NCBI GenBank assembly: GCA_027405735.1
Contig: JAPEHQ010000011.1
Span: 124,001 to 188,000, forward strand
Length of the DNA: 64,000 bases
DNA from: Mucor racemosus
Lineage: Eukaryota; Mucoromycota; Mucoromycetes; Mucorales; Mucoraceae
Direction of reading: 5' to 3'
Shown here: piece by piece, positions 44,063-56,529 of the stretch
Layout of the letters: each line of letters opens with the position of its first letter
Position numbering within the stretch: position 1 is the first letter of the stretch
Notes under the pieces: generated by a model
Seen by the model: the letters and a program-made list of their open reading frames with translations, nothing else
What the model was told of the DNA's origin: nothing
Databases searched by the model: none
Translations under genes and position numbers: made by a program

Positions 44063-45994
44063 CTTGAAGATTATTAAATTGATTGTTTGGTGAGATTTTT
44101 GAGAAACGAAGCAAAATTTCATCTTATTTATAATAAGACATTCATCAAAATACTCAAACTTGTGCAATGCTTTTTTTGTTGCATGAATGCATCATATCTC
44201 TTTTAAATTGATGAGAGATTTTAAGACTTTATTTGCATACATGTGGATTTCACGTCAAAATATTTTTCGTTATTCTCATGCTCATCTGATTCAAAGGTGA
44301 TTTTAACTTCATTGGCAAAGAGACAAAAAAAGTCTATAGAATCCTCAATATCGGCTTGTTTACTGTATTTGTACATCTGGTTTTCCAAGTACTACCTTGC
44401 AATTTTTCGGGTTCATTGTTCAAGGTTGTTTGTTATGGTGTAAGATGAAAAAGCGCGTATGATGACTTGTCCTGAATGGAAAGTGTAATACAATGCCTCA
44501 ATCACAAAGTGTAGGGGATGAGTATATTGTACAACTACAATTATTTTATGACATTTTATTCTAGATTAATTGTATCGATAGTTGTATATGTTAAAAAAAC
44601 ACATTAGAATTTGAAGATTGTGTATCAGTTGGTTCCTGAAATTCAAATGTGGGATTTTCTGATATTCTCTATTGCGGTTTTGAGTTTGTGATCAAGCAAC
44701 TCAATTCCGCGTAGATGGTACGTATCACAGTAGTACTAGTCTTGGTGATTTGCATGTTTAAACATACGAGCCTCATATTTCGCAAAGTCTTTTGCTCAAA
44801 TAATTTGCATGATTAGTGTTACCTTTGGGTTTGAAATTTTGGTCGCCTTTACAATAAATCAGGTACAGATTCCAGTTTTCAGGCACAAAAACTATTATTA
44901 TTTTCTGGGGGAAACATGCAATTAGATATCAAATATGATCCGAATTAAACTATTATAATTCCAGTAACTAGCTATATCAATAGCGTTGCTTATTTTGAAA
45001 CCGCATACAAATTGCTTTTTGTGGCACATCAAAATTCATGCGATTTTGTTCGTCATGTTACTACACGTACATATTAATGAGAATGAAAAGAAATAAACAT
45101 TTTCCACATTGTTGCAAATATGCCTCTTTTACTATTGTAACACTTTATAGCCGTGTAACTTTAAATGAATATATACACTGAATACAAACATCATAATGGT
45201 TTTTATGTTTAAAAAAGTAATATATTTTACATGACCCTTGATGATTAATTAATAAAATATAAGAATGAGCAAGTAATCATCCTAACTAGGATGCTCTATT
45301 ATTACGTGTGTAAAACCATCTCGTTGCAAACTTTCCCATCAATAATAAAATGCATATCATCTTTTTTGTTAGATTTTTTATTGAGGAGAGCGAGTAATTA
45401 TAAGATAACCATAAAGAATAGAATACAAAAGCAGGTTGTTTATCGAGTCAGCTAGATCTCTCTCCAATGGCGGTTATTCCGTACAACTTTTTCGTTCCTA
45501 AATCTGGATTATACAATGTCCTCTACTGGATATTCCAAAACTAAAAATACGCAAAGGTTCAACTAGTTTTCTTCAATATATTACAATAAATAGTGCAATT
45601 TATAAATTTTTTATCGGCTGGGAAATATCCTTTGAAGTTGGCATATCAAATTTTAGGTTTGAAACATATTACTATTGCCAAATATTTGATAGAAATATTC
45701 ATAAAAATAAGAGCTATTATGCCTTGTTGAGGTTAGATCACTATATTACTGCAGTGAGAACAGAGGGTTATGCATATATCATGACACTTTGTATGAAGCC
45801 TCCAAGGAACTAGCTGTAAAATATAAAACTACTTTTTTTTTTGGCTAGTGATGGATAAAACTCTTGGAGTAGTACATAAATATAGGTGGGGTGCTTTCAA
45901 TCTGTTTAAAACGTTGTATTGTGGTGGCTTAAAAGATAGTTTAAGTACGATGCGTTCATTTTTTTTTTTACTCAAAATATTGCTTTAGATCTTG
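44063..45994. other. Intergenic, 1.9 kb
   Basis: Divergent promoter space between the HsbA-like gene (-) and zinc-finger paralogue 2 (+). Short open frames occur (e.g. 44243-44443) but none with recognisable content. No repeat shared with the rest of the window was seen. Confidence 0.45.
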
Positions 45995-47907
45995 ATGAAA
46001 ATGGAGCAGAACGATTGTCAAAATGCTATCATTGTCAAGAAATCAGAAGATTTATATCATGAAGTTGGACGTGAAAACTTATTCTTACAACCACCACCTT
46101 ATGAAGATAGGAAATTTGAACCTTTAGAAGACACGTTAATTGCAGATAGCGAAGCAAAGCCGCTCAATGATAATCCTGCAGTTGATTTTATAGCAATTGA
46201 AGAAAGCGATGATGAAGAAATGGAGATTGATATCAAACGAGAAAACCTGATAAAACCTGATGTCAAATCCAATATGGTTGCTGGTACGTTTATATAATAC
46301 TTTAGGAAGTATGCAGATATAACTAAAGAATAAACACGTTTGCAGAGTGTTACAGTAATAAAAGAAAACGCGTTTACATATATAAATGTCATTTTTGTAA
46401 AGAACAAAACATGAAAAATTTCCAAGAAGTTGTAAAACATCTCCTTGAAAGACATGGTATAACTCACCACAACAAATTCATCAAACATATCAAATTGGAA
46501 CCAGATGTCGATGATCCAAACTACTACTGTCGATCTTGTGAAAAGAAGCATTCTACTCTTGCAAAATACAAATTTCATTTAAAGCAAATTCACCGCATTC
46601 ATATTAAACCTATGTTTAACCCGCGAAATAAAGATGTTATACCTGATGCCGATGATCCTAACTTTTTCTGCGCTTCGTGTGAAAGAAGGTATCACACTGA
46701 AGAGAAATATCATACTCATTTGAAAGGATACCACAAAATGAAACTAAAATCACGATTGGACCCTGAAATTACTCCTGATTGGGATGATCCAGATTACTAT
46801 TGTAAATCTTGCAAAAGAAAATACTGTGTAAAACATACATATTGGAAACACCTTCAAGTAGCGCATCATATGGTGCCTCCCGAAATTAGATTTCCTGATC
46901 CAAATAACCCTGATTTGCACTGCAATGTATGCGATCTCAAATATGAAGATTATGTCATTTACCGAGATCATTGCCGTAAAAAGCACCGTATGAAACTCAA
47001 ACCACTTCAAAATTTCGAATGCAACAAATGCAATAGAAAGTATTTGGGTGAACACAGCTTTATGAAACACCTACGACTTGAACATAAAATAATTGATGAT
47101 ATGTGCTATGCTGTAAAGAGGAAGCCATTCAACGGTATCACACCTGATTTCGACGATCCCAATTTCCGCTGTCGTGCCTGTCAAAAAAACTTCACCACTA
47201 AAACCGCCTATCATTATCATCTGCTTTCTGTTCATACAATGAGTGTACCTAGTCCAGGAGTTTTGAAACCTATTCTTAATGATCCCAATCACTATTGTCG
47301 TTGTTGCAAGAGGAAATATGTTCATAAATACAGATATCGTCAGCATCTTAGTATGGTGCACAAAATGGAATTACCTCCTTTACGGAGACCTCGTCGGTTT
47401 AGAAGAAAGAGGGTTTCTCGTCTTAATCCTGTGTCTCAAGCCAATCAAGGTGAACAAAAAGCACAACAAACAGAAGAATTACAAATCGGCGATAAAGATG
47501 CAAATATGAATCAAGTGTCCCAAAATGCAAATGGCCGTAAGCAAACTACCGCTGTAGTACGAATCAGTGATAAAGATGCTTTTATCGAGGAATTGGCTTG
47601 TAATACAGATATTCCTCAAACGAACAATGAAACACAAACCAGCAGAGAAAATCAAAATGGTGCAGAAGTAGAAGCAAGTGGTAATGAGAAAATTGCTGCT
47701 GAAATCATTGATAAAGATGGTAATGTCGATAAAGCAACTCAAAATGCTGATATTTCCGAAATGAATGAAGAAATACAAATCAGCAGAGAAAATGAAGATG
47801 GTGCAAAAGTGGAGGCAGGTAGTAGTAACCAAATTATTGTTGGAATGCAAATTGATGAAGAAATACAGATAACCGAGGAAATGCAAACTGATCAAAAAAG
47901 CGTATAA
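45995..47907 (+). CDS. C2H2 zinc-finger protein, 8 fingers (paralogue 2)
   Basis: Predicted nuclear nucleic-acid-binding protein. Exons 45995..46283 and 46346..47907 (62-nt intron, donor GTACGT, acceptor TTTGCAG, branch-like ATAACTAA, phase 1), giving 616 residues. An acidic N-terminus (~100 aa) precedes eight C2H2 fingers from 'YKCHFC' to 'YCRCCKRK', linked by D-x-D-D-P-N-[FY]-x-C. The first finger has one extra residue between Cys and His. A basic patch 'RRPRRFRRKRVSR' follows the last finger and could be a nuclear localisation signal. The C-terminal ~150 residues contain an imperfect duplication ('EIQISRENEDGAKVEA' versus 'ETQTSRENQNGAEVEA'). Same architecture and intron as the genes at 0.5-2.6 and 48.3-50.6 kb. 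Function unknown. Confidence 0.85.
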
Positions 47908-48300
47908 TCTTATAGATTCAATTTCACAAAAAACAAAAGTATACAACCAATACTCATTTCTCTCTTTCAGTATTCTATAAATCTACATATCAAATTGGGC
48001 ATGGCATTTACTTGTGAATTCTTCTATTGCACTATTTCTACCATTTTATTTAGTCTGCCTCCTTCTGATAACTATTCAAATCTCTATCGAGTCTTCATAT
48101 AAACAATTTAAAGAAAAATCATAACATGTTATCCAGTTCAAAGCTCTAATAAATCATAAATATACCAAAGTATCAAATACTTGTATGATTGTTTTTTTCC
48201 ACAAGTGGTGTGGCTTATAGTGGGGGTTCAAAAAGAAGTTTTCAACTATTTTATAAAACCTATACTTTTGCTTATTATTCATTATACAAGTATTAATTGA
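47908..48300. other. Intergenic between tandem zinc-finger genes
   Basis: 393 bp containing the terminator of paralogue 2 and the promoter of paralogue 3. AATAAA-like and TATATAT elements are too common here to assign. Confidence 0.5.
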
Positions 48301-50592
48301 ATGGAAATGCAACAAGGAAAGAAGCATAAGCGTCCTTTAGTAGTAATCAAAATTAGAAAACGTCCAACTGAATTCCTTTCGGATGGATCAAATGTTGCCA
48401 AAAAGATCAGAAAAGTAGCAGCGACCAACACAAATATAGGAACAAGAGAGCCAGTGCACAAAACATTAAGGAATAAAGCCATTAATAATCATGTAAACAA
48501 AGAAAACTTGGCAATGGATTACTTTGGTGAAGAAAATGTGTCTCTAGTAAATACCAAAAAAACTCAATTGAAGGATAAAGAAGAAATTGTTGACATTAAA
48601 CAACTTGGCATATCTCTTCCTAATGAAAACAAGGATATTATTGGATTGGATATTAAAGATAACCAGCAAGCTGAAGTGGTATCAGAAATTAATCAACAAG
48701 CTGAAGTGGTGTCAGAAGTTAATCAACAAGCTGAAACCGCTTCAAATGTTGATAAAGAAGTTGAAACAAATGGTACAGTCAATCAAAACGTTGATAAAGA
48801 AGTTGAAACAAAGCTTACAGTTAATCAAAATATTGAAACAAATATCATGATTAATCAAAAAGCTGAACCAACATTTGAATCTAATCAAAGAGTCGCGATA
48901 AAGCCTACCGTAAGTCAAGAAGAAGCTACAACAATAACCAGCATAAATCATAAAGTTCAGTCAAAGCCTACCGTCGATCACAAAACAAACACAAACCCCA
49001 ATGGTAATCCAGAAGCCACAGCACTGCCTATTTTATATCAAAAAGAAGCCCAATTATTGACCAGCATAATTCAAAAAGCTCAAGTATTGGCCAGCATAAT
49101 CCAAAAAGCTCAAGCAAAACCTCCAGTTAATCAAGAAGTCAACGCAATGCAAGATGTAAATCAAAAAGTCGTGATAAAGCCTGCTGTAAATCAAGAAGCC
49201 ATAATAAATCTTATTGCTAGACCTACTGTAAATCAAACAGTGCCATCAAGTTCTTCAATCAATAAAGAAGTCGAAGTAACACCTACTGTACAACATAAAA
49301 TCTTGATAAACCCTACTGTAAATCAGGAAGCTAAAGAAATACCCAATAAAAATCAGCAAATCCAAGCAAATCCTGAAACAGCACTGAACAATAAACCAGG
49401 TATTTTGATAGCATTTTATATTGGGAAAAGTTACTGATATTTCGATATCTAAACAGATAATAACGGCATGATATTACCTTTTCAGTGCGGTATATGTAAA
49501 GAAGGAGTAGCGGATCTCAGATCAATGAAATCACATTATATGTCAGCCCATAATCTGATATTTGGCAGAACTATCAAGCATTTTGAATTGTTACCAGATT
49601 TACATGATCCCAATAATTATTGTAAATCTTGTGAAAAATCGTATAAAAACATAATAACATTCCAACATCATTTGAGAACAGTTCACCTTATCCCAAAGGA
49701 CTTTCTTAAATTACAACATGTACCAGATGCCAATCTTACTCACCCGAATTTTCGTTGTAATTCACGCAGTGAAACTTTTGTGGATCAATTAAAATGTCAT
49801 GATCATTTGAAATCAGTTCACGATACATCTGTAAAGGCTACAATAAAAAATTCTGGCATTCTTCCTGTTTGGAATGACGTGAATAATTATTGTAGATCTT
49901 GCGGCTATTCATTCCCAACAAAAAGTGAGTATCACCAGCATTGCTTGTCTGTACATCGAATTCCCCTCCCAGACCCAGATGACCCCAATTTTCATTGCAA
50001 AATATGCGATAAAACTCATAGAGATATGATCTTTTATAAAAATCATTGTAGAGACGAACATTATATGAAAGATTTGCCAGAAATCACAAATATTGGCTGT
50101 GGACACTGTAGCTCAATATTCTACTTGGAAAAAACCTATATGCAGCATGCAGAGCGATTTGAAAAAAGGTTACAAAGGGAAGCTTTATCAGGAAAAGAAA
50201 CAATCAAGCCAGATTTCTATGATCCTAATTTCCACTGTTCTGCTTGTGATAGAAATTATAAATCAAAAAATAGTTATAGGTCTCATTTACGGACAGTACA
50301 TGCATTGATCCTTCATCCAAAACAACCTCGAAGCTTGACCAAGTTAAAACCTAATGTGAGCGATCCCAATTTCTATTGTTGTGCCTGTCAACGAAAATAT
50401 CAAACTAAATACAAATACATTCATCATCTCAAGTCCTTTCACAACATAGAAAAGGAGTATTTGGAAAGATTTAAAGATGCTTCTGTCCCAAAGATATTTG
50501 CCCATCCTCTTGATCCCAATTTATTCAACCTTGTAATGTTGCATCTCAAGACACCATCGAACGAAGAAATGTCTCCTTTGAAATCTAGTTAA
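48301..50592 (+). CDS. C2H2 zinc-finger protein, 8 fingers with repeat-rich N-terminus (paralogue 3)
   Basis: Exons 48301..49399 and 49457..50592 (57-nt phase-1 intron, donor GTATTT, acceptor AAACAG), giving 744 residues. A basic start ('QQGKKHKRPLVVIKIRKRP') is followed by ~230 residues of degenerate ~13-residue repeats (consensus near V-N-Q-x-A-E/V, from ~48660 to 49380). Then come eight C2H2 units with the same D-P-N linkers as paralogues 1 and 2. Finger 3 ('FRCNSRSETF') has Arg in place of the second Cys and finger 6 ('CGHCSSIFYLEKTYMQHAERFE') lacks the second His, so two units are probably non-functional. The gene is in tandem with paralogue 2, implying local duplication. Function unknown. 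Confidence 0.85.
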
Positions 50593-52086
50593 AATATAGG
50601 CGCCTTTAAACGAAAAAATATTTAAAGAGAAAGAGAGATTTATTACTAAAACTATGTTTAAGGAATATTAAAGAAAAATTGATGCATCAACATCTGATAT
50701 TTTTAAACTGATTTATTTGACGGAACCCCCTGTTTTACCTAAATAAAGCATTCGTGATCATAGTAATATTTGATGTATATTAATATTTTGCAAAGTGAAC
50801 AGTCAATCTGAAGTTTACGCATTCGAACATTTAGTAGGAAATTATATAGCAATTGAAATACTCAGATGTCCTTTGACAATTGATAGGTGAAAAGCATGCT
50901 TTAATGCAAATTACAAACACAACTTTGGCATATTATGGTATCGTGTATCACATCAGAGTGTACCTTTTTTTCAGGGCTATTCATGCATGTTATTTGATTG
51001 GGCAGAACAATCGTATATAATGCGATCAACATAGTCTCGGTGATTTGTCATTTCCATTTTGTACGGTTTGGGCGATGATGATATATATCGGAAAAGCGAT
51101 ATTTTCCTTTAGCAAGATGTGCCCTAAGGCAATTATTCTTTGTTGTACAAAGACAGCTTGTTGATGGTTATAAGTCAGATATGCATAATAATGTTTATAT
51201 TCATGAAAATTACAGCATCTTACAATAAGATTCATAACGTACATACCTTTTTTGTTTTCTATTAAGCTATAACTACATATAACAAGTTGAAAGCATTACT
51301 GGTACTTTTTTTAAGAATGTATAATGTATTTTAACAACAACCATGTTTTTTTTAATGTTTATAGTACTTTTTATGTATGTTTTGAGAGGAACACCAAAAA
51401 TTATAATGATATTTAACCAGAATTTCTATCTCTTTATCTAAAAATGTACTACATTTTCTTAATCCTTTTGTAGCTTTGCTTTAAAATTCTATGTATCTCA
51501 TATATAGCATAATCAAAGAAATGAATAGTTTTGTAATAGTTACTATTTACAAAATACAAATTATTGGTATGATGTTTATCATTTTAAAAAATTTTGAGAT
51601 CATAATATATCAAATTGAAGTTTTAATTGACGATATAAGATACACATTATATGATAAAGTAATCTAGTATCCTTAGAGGCTAGAAATGTAAAATTTGGTT
51701 AACAATGTCGGTTTTCGCTCTTTTATTTATATGATTCATATTTTTGCCAATGGTCACTTCCAAAAAAAGCCAAACAATCTCCGGAAGCGGCCATCTAATA
51801 ATATTTCCAAGCTTCAAATTTCTAGAAAAAATTACCGGACAGCCCGGACGCGGTTGTTTAAATATTCCAAGCAGCTATAAGATGCAGGTATCGAAATTTT
51901 ATTCAAAAATCAAGGTTCGACTGTATTGCTATTAATTATTCAAAGGCTTATTTTAAGAAAAGCATAAACACAACCTACAACATTATTAGCTTAATAACGG
52001 ATTTAATTTGAAAAGTATAAGATGATACAACCGGATTCAAAAAAAAATTCATAAAATCACGAATTTAAAGGATTTATATATAAAAG
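50593..52086. other. Intergenic, with a possible pogo-like MITE end
   Basis: No gene supported. At ~51908-51923 the sequence ends AATCAAGGTTCGACTG followed by TA; its reverse complement CAGTCGAACCTTGATT resembles the termini of pogo/Tc1-type elements, which insert at TA. A matching left end is not convincing (~51704, ACAATGTCGGTTTTC). The rest is featureless AT-rich DNA. Confidence 0.3.
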
Positions 52087-52758
52087 CACTACGGCCGACC
52101 TGTGCTGCACAAGATAATTTTGTTGCGCCCAGGTGAGCTGCACACTATAGCCTAATGAGTTGTTGCGCCCACTGAATAATGGCTAAAAAGATAACAAGAT
52201 GCACATGAGCACAGCAAAAGAAACTGCACATGAACATAACGAAAAGCCCGTATGTGCAGAACTATAAATTCTGTACGTGTGTCCGTGTGCATCACATTAA
52301 TACCATGTGTGCATAATAGTAGAATTGCCCATAAGCATACCATTATTCCTATTTGTGCATAATAATAAAATCTGACCATGATCATAATGAGCTGACCGTA
52401 TGGGCACAGATTGGTTTGTACATGAGAATCCTGCCGCTCTCAAAATTTCATTGCATTTTTACTGAAATAGTGGGTTTTTAAATTACATCTGCTTTTATTA
52501 ATATAGATTATAGACAATAAAACAATCCAATACGTTGTTGATGTAGAGCAATACATGCAAGAGCCAATATATTTACGATTATCATCATTTGTAAATATGT
52601 TTATAGCTATAATGTATACAGCAAGAATGGTTTTTGCTTGAGCATAAGATTAAACAACACTTACTGCGTAAATTTATATAGAAACTAAATCTAAGATTAT
52701 AAATGTTACTTTATCACACATAAAATTTAAATAAATTAACCTCTTTTAAACTTGTAGG

Positions 52759-53052
52759 TGATTTATCGAGACTTTGTAAATTAAAATCAACGTAAAAAGT
52801 ACCGTTTATTAGAATAAATTAAATATGGGTTTATATAGTTATTGGAATTGTGTGATAAGATCTAATGGACAGGGGTCCATTAGATGTGACAATAGAAGAA
52901 ATTATTATTAATGTGTATGGATGTAATATGTTATGTTTCAGTGGTAATATTGGAGTCATGAAATGTAACCTTGCTTGATTCTCATGGTGAACATCATGGT
53001 TTGACGGATGTTCTAAATTGGTAATTCGGTAATTCCTAATTCTGATAGATCA
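52759..53052 (-). mobile_element. Solo LTR of the same gypsy family, divergent U3
   Basis: 294 bp with the 5-bp duplication GTAGG on both sides (52754..52758, 53053..53057). On the minus strand it starts TGATCTATCAGAATTA and ends ...GATAAATCA like the 310-bp LTR at 32034, and its last ~190 bp align well. About 80-100 bp of the U3 after the first 16 bases are unrelated. It represents an older, different subfamily. Confidence 0.9.
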
Positions 53053-54764
53053 GTAGGTTTTTGCCTATTATTTATGTTAATTCTCATTTCAATCCAATAT
53101 TGAACCTGACATCCAAATGGAATTGAAATGGTATAAATACTTTATAATCCAGAACCTGATGACTCCTGGCTTCCTTTTTTAACTTAATATAAAGACTCTA
53201 CGTTCTCCGTGATACAATCACTTGTAGTTTTTATTTTATTTGTATTGGAAATAATTGTTATCTACATATACTGTAACACTCAAAACTTACTATTTTAGTT
53301 TATGATTGTCAGCTGTAAAAAAATTTATTTTCAAGTATACGGTAGCTACGATCGAAACTATGGTTATTAGACAAAACATTAGATTATTCTTTTTTTTGTT
53401 TCTATATCATTTGAAATTTCATCACTTTTCTGGAATATTTCCTGGGTTTGTAGCCAGTTCTAGTCTTTAATTGAGTAGATATAAATATCATTGCCTTCGA
53501 TTTGATCTGGTAATCAAGAAGTACGTCCAACAATGCAGTAGTAAATAATAATATTTGATCTTAGAATGCGGCTATATAAAAATATCAGTATATAATATAG
53601 ACTATAGACTGCTACCTGCATTAAAAACATTATACCCTTATGTTAGCATGCGTATTCAGATGAAAGAAAGGAATATCAGCTTGATAGTCTGATATGCCTT
53701 ATCAAACAAACGGTGAATATATCCTTGGAATATGAAAACAAAAAAAAAGAAAAAACACACGTAGAAAAGGATTTTCAAGGCTTTACATTATTTAGCGCAA
53801 TTAAAACCCTGCTAAATTGCACATTTCAATCAACAATGTCAAAGCACCATTGCAGCGTATCAACCATAAACGAAATAAAATATACAACATCTGTTATCAT
53901 AGAAACATACATTTTTCTATCAGAAAAACCTTCTGTCATATCATACATTCATTAAAAAATTGGAAAAGCGAGCCCGTAAAGCGATGCCGTAATTCAGCAT
54001 AGCAAGATTGAAGGGCTAAGTCTCCTATATTATGGTATTTCTAAGTTTTAAATAAAAAAAAAGCGTTTTTTTTTTTACTTTTCTTATATTTAACCATGTA
54101 CGGTCTGAAAATTCAGTTTTTGTAGCGGACATTTTCGGGACTCATTTTATCCTTACCAACACTCATGATTTTCATTAAAAAACAGAAAAATCAAATTTTG
54201 ATACCAAAATAAACGTTTAAATATACTACATTATGAGAGAAAATTAAAGCCATAGCTAATACATACTTTATAAAAACGTAATATTAAATGTTAAGTAGTG
54301 AAACTTTGTACTTTTGCCCCAAAAACGGATTTTTGGTTAAAGGATTTTCATGTAATATTTTGCAATAAAAATGTTTGTTATTTTTTATTGAGCAAATAGA
54401 GCGCTAAATTTGGTACATGTGTATATTTTTTGCTTTCATAATTGGTATTATAATTAACTCTAGATTTGCAAAACCAAAAAAAAAAAAATTAAAAAATGTT
54501 AAAATTGACGATCTGGACAAGAATAATTTTCTAAATTAATATTCCGCTTATAAGCCTTGTAAGTCTTAAAAATACGAGATTTTATAATACTTGAGAAGAA
54601 CTTTTTCAAGAATTTACGATGCTATACCTACTTGATTCAAGATTATTACTACCGTAAATCTTTATATATGTTGATATTATTGTGCGGTAGGTTATTTGAT
54701 CATAGCAGAGTCTTACTTTATAATTATTGCGCTAGAGGTAATTTACATTGAGTTTTAGTCTTAC

Positions 54765-54990
54765 CTCTCCAATATCATAAAAATAAACATGATCATCACT
54801 GGAATCTATTGCCGCCTTTTTACCCGCTTTGTCCTAAGCCAATTTATTCATTGCGCTACCAGAAGCAACTTAAGTTCCTACAAATGGTTCCTCCGTATTT
54901 GCATTCAAATTCCATAAATTAAATTGACTGGTTCCATCTACAGTAGTAGTATCAAACGTATCATCAGCCCGCCTTATGATAAATGTCAAT
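54765..54990 (-). pseudogene. Captured dynein intermediate chain fragment (copy C, longest)
   Basis: Minus-strand frame 'VDGTSQFNLWNLNANTEEPF' ... 'VASGSAMNKLA', stop, 'DKAGKKAAIDSSDDHVYFYD', ending 'IGE' at a GAG|GTAAG donor (54765). This is the C-terminal WD40 part of cytoplasmic dynein intermediate chain. Two in-frame stops (TAA, TAG) replace sense codons. Further upstream (to ~55900) weak, broken frames may continue the gene, but I cannot identify them reliably. Confidence 0.78.
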
Positions 54991-56310
54991 CTAAAATCAG
55001 AAATATTCCATTGTCATTGTTATAAGCTAATGGAAAGCTTAATTTTTAATAATACAGAAATTAGAAAATAAAAAATAAGATGATACTAATATCATGCGCC
55101 GAGTATTTAACATCTAATTAAGTTTGATAAAGTTTGTTATTAAACCCCTCTAAAAATCCTGAGGCAAATACAACATTTTGGTCCTGTAATTTCTATTTCT
55201 ATCCATCAAAATGTTGCAATTTCCACTATACAATAAATCCACCTTTTATCAAGCTTGACCTCAATGTACATTGGGTATCAATTTTTTTACCAGTTGTATT
55301 TTCTCTGATTCATTAATATTCAGTCATATTATTGAACGATGATTTATAGCATTGCCAAAAAAAAAAAAGAGTAAGTGCTTCAAGAGTTTTCTACATATTA
55401 GATTATGGAATTTAGTAGCAATGATTGCACTTAATAACTATGCTTTTTGAGTCTGTTGATGTTAATCAGGATAATTAGTACTATCATTCAAAAGTAAACT
55501 TTGAATTATACATCATTTACATTTACCCATCCAATAGATGATGTTGAATTTATCATCTGTTACATCAATCAATCAACTTTATCTTGATTCGATACATTTG
55601 ACAATTAAATGTCTAAATTACATTTGAGCCACAAAATATCTCCACAAAAAAATCTCATACAGGTTGACGAAGCACCACAATTTGGATTATTTTTTTGTAT
55701 TCATACTGTAAATCTGAGCTCTTTCTCACATTCATAGATTTCTGCATGAACCATATCTCTATCTTCTGTTTAATTTAACTGATAGACATTGAACGCCAAC
55801 ATCGTACTTGATAAGACGCCGTACTTTATTGCGAGTCAACATAACCAATTTGATGCTAGTTTAGCATCAGCATTCGAATCAGATAAATTTGGATTATACA
55901 ACCCCTTTTAATAACTTTGCACATCATGAGCTAATAATGGGCCGCTATTATAGTAGATACATTAATCAAGGATGGTGAGTTAACTCCTCTAATGGGCGAA
56001 TGAGTCGATTAGCCGTATAAACGAAATATTAAAATCAAATATAGCAATTGAATGAGCAAGAGATGATAAACCATGTAAATTAGCATAATTGAATTGTTTC
56101 AAGCGTTTTTAACTGAATACGTCTTTACTTTTGGCCTATAAAAATTGATTTATTAGCAAAATCAATTCACAAGTAATGATTATGGTGTATCTTTGAGAGT
56201 TGGTAGTGGTATTCAACAAGGCAATATCTCGTTTTCCTCTTTTTGGCTGTTGGTCACTAAATAGAAATAAGTACTTTTTAGAAACTAAATATACTAACAT
56301 GAGTTTGTTT

Positions 56311-56529
56311 ATTCTTCATTCTGTCGTATATTTTCAGGTTTGATAAATAATACTTAAAAAAAAATACAATTTAAATGAGAATGAGTAATTAATCAGTTCT
56401 TCAACTGTATAATAAAAACAAGAGATCGTTTATTAAGATATAAAAATATGGCCTTTTATATTGATTTAACATTGAGATCCTGAGATGTGATTTAAGGCAC
56501 TATTAAGCCATTAGATCTGTTTGATAGTA
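56311..56529. other. Intergenic between repeats
   Basis: About 220 bp of AT-rich sequence between the truncated end of the transposon copy and repeat family 3. Nothing recognised. Confidence 0.5.

Larger units (their letters stand above)
52087..56310 (+). mobile_element. CACTACGG-TIR DNA transposon, copy C (least deleted, 3' truncated)
   Basis: It begins with CACTACGGCCGACCTGTGCTGCAC at 52087 and runs collinear with copy B (inverted): subterminal repeats to ~52430, spacer, 53390-53570, then 53885-54860. From 54870 to ~56105 it contains ~1.2 kb, including dynein-like sequence, that copies A and B lack. The shared 'TTGGC[CT]TATAAAAATTGATTTATT' block resumes at ~56130. Homology stops near 56310 with no right TIR. 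A solo LTR (52759-53052) and probably a further segment (~52690-53370) are inserted. No transposase ORF. Confidence 0.65.

Noticed and set aside
55010..55930. Further dynein intermediate-chain exons upstream of 54990 (minus strand)
   Set aside because: Only short, stop-ridden frames with loose resemblance. Not identifiable by eye.
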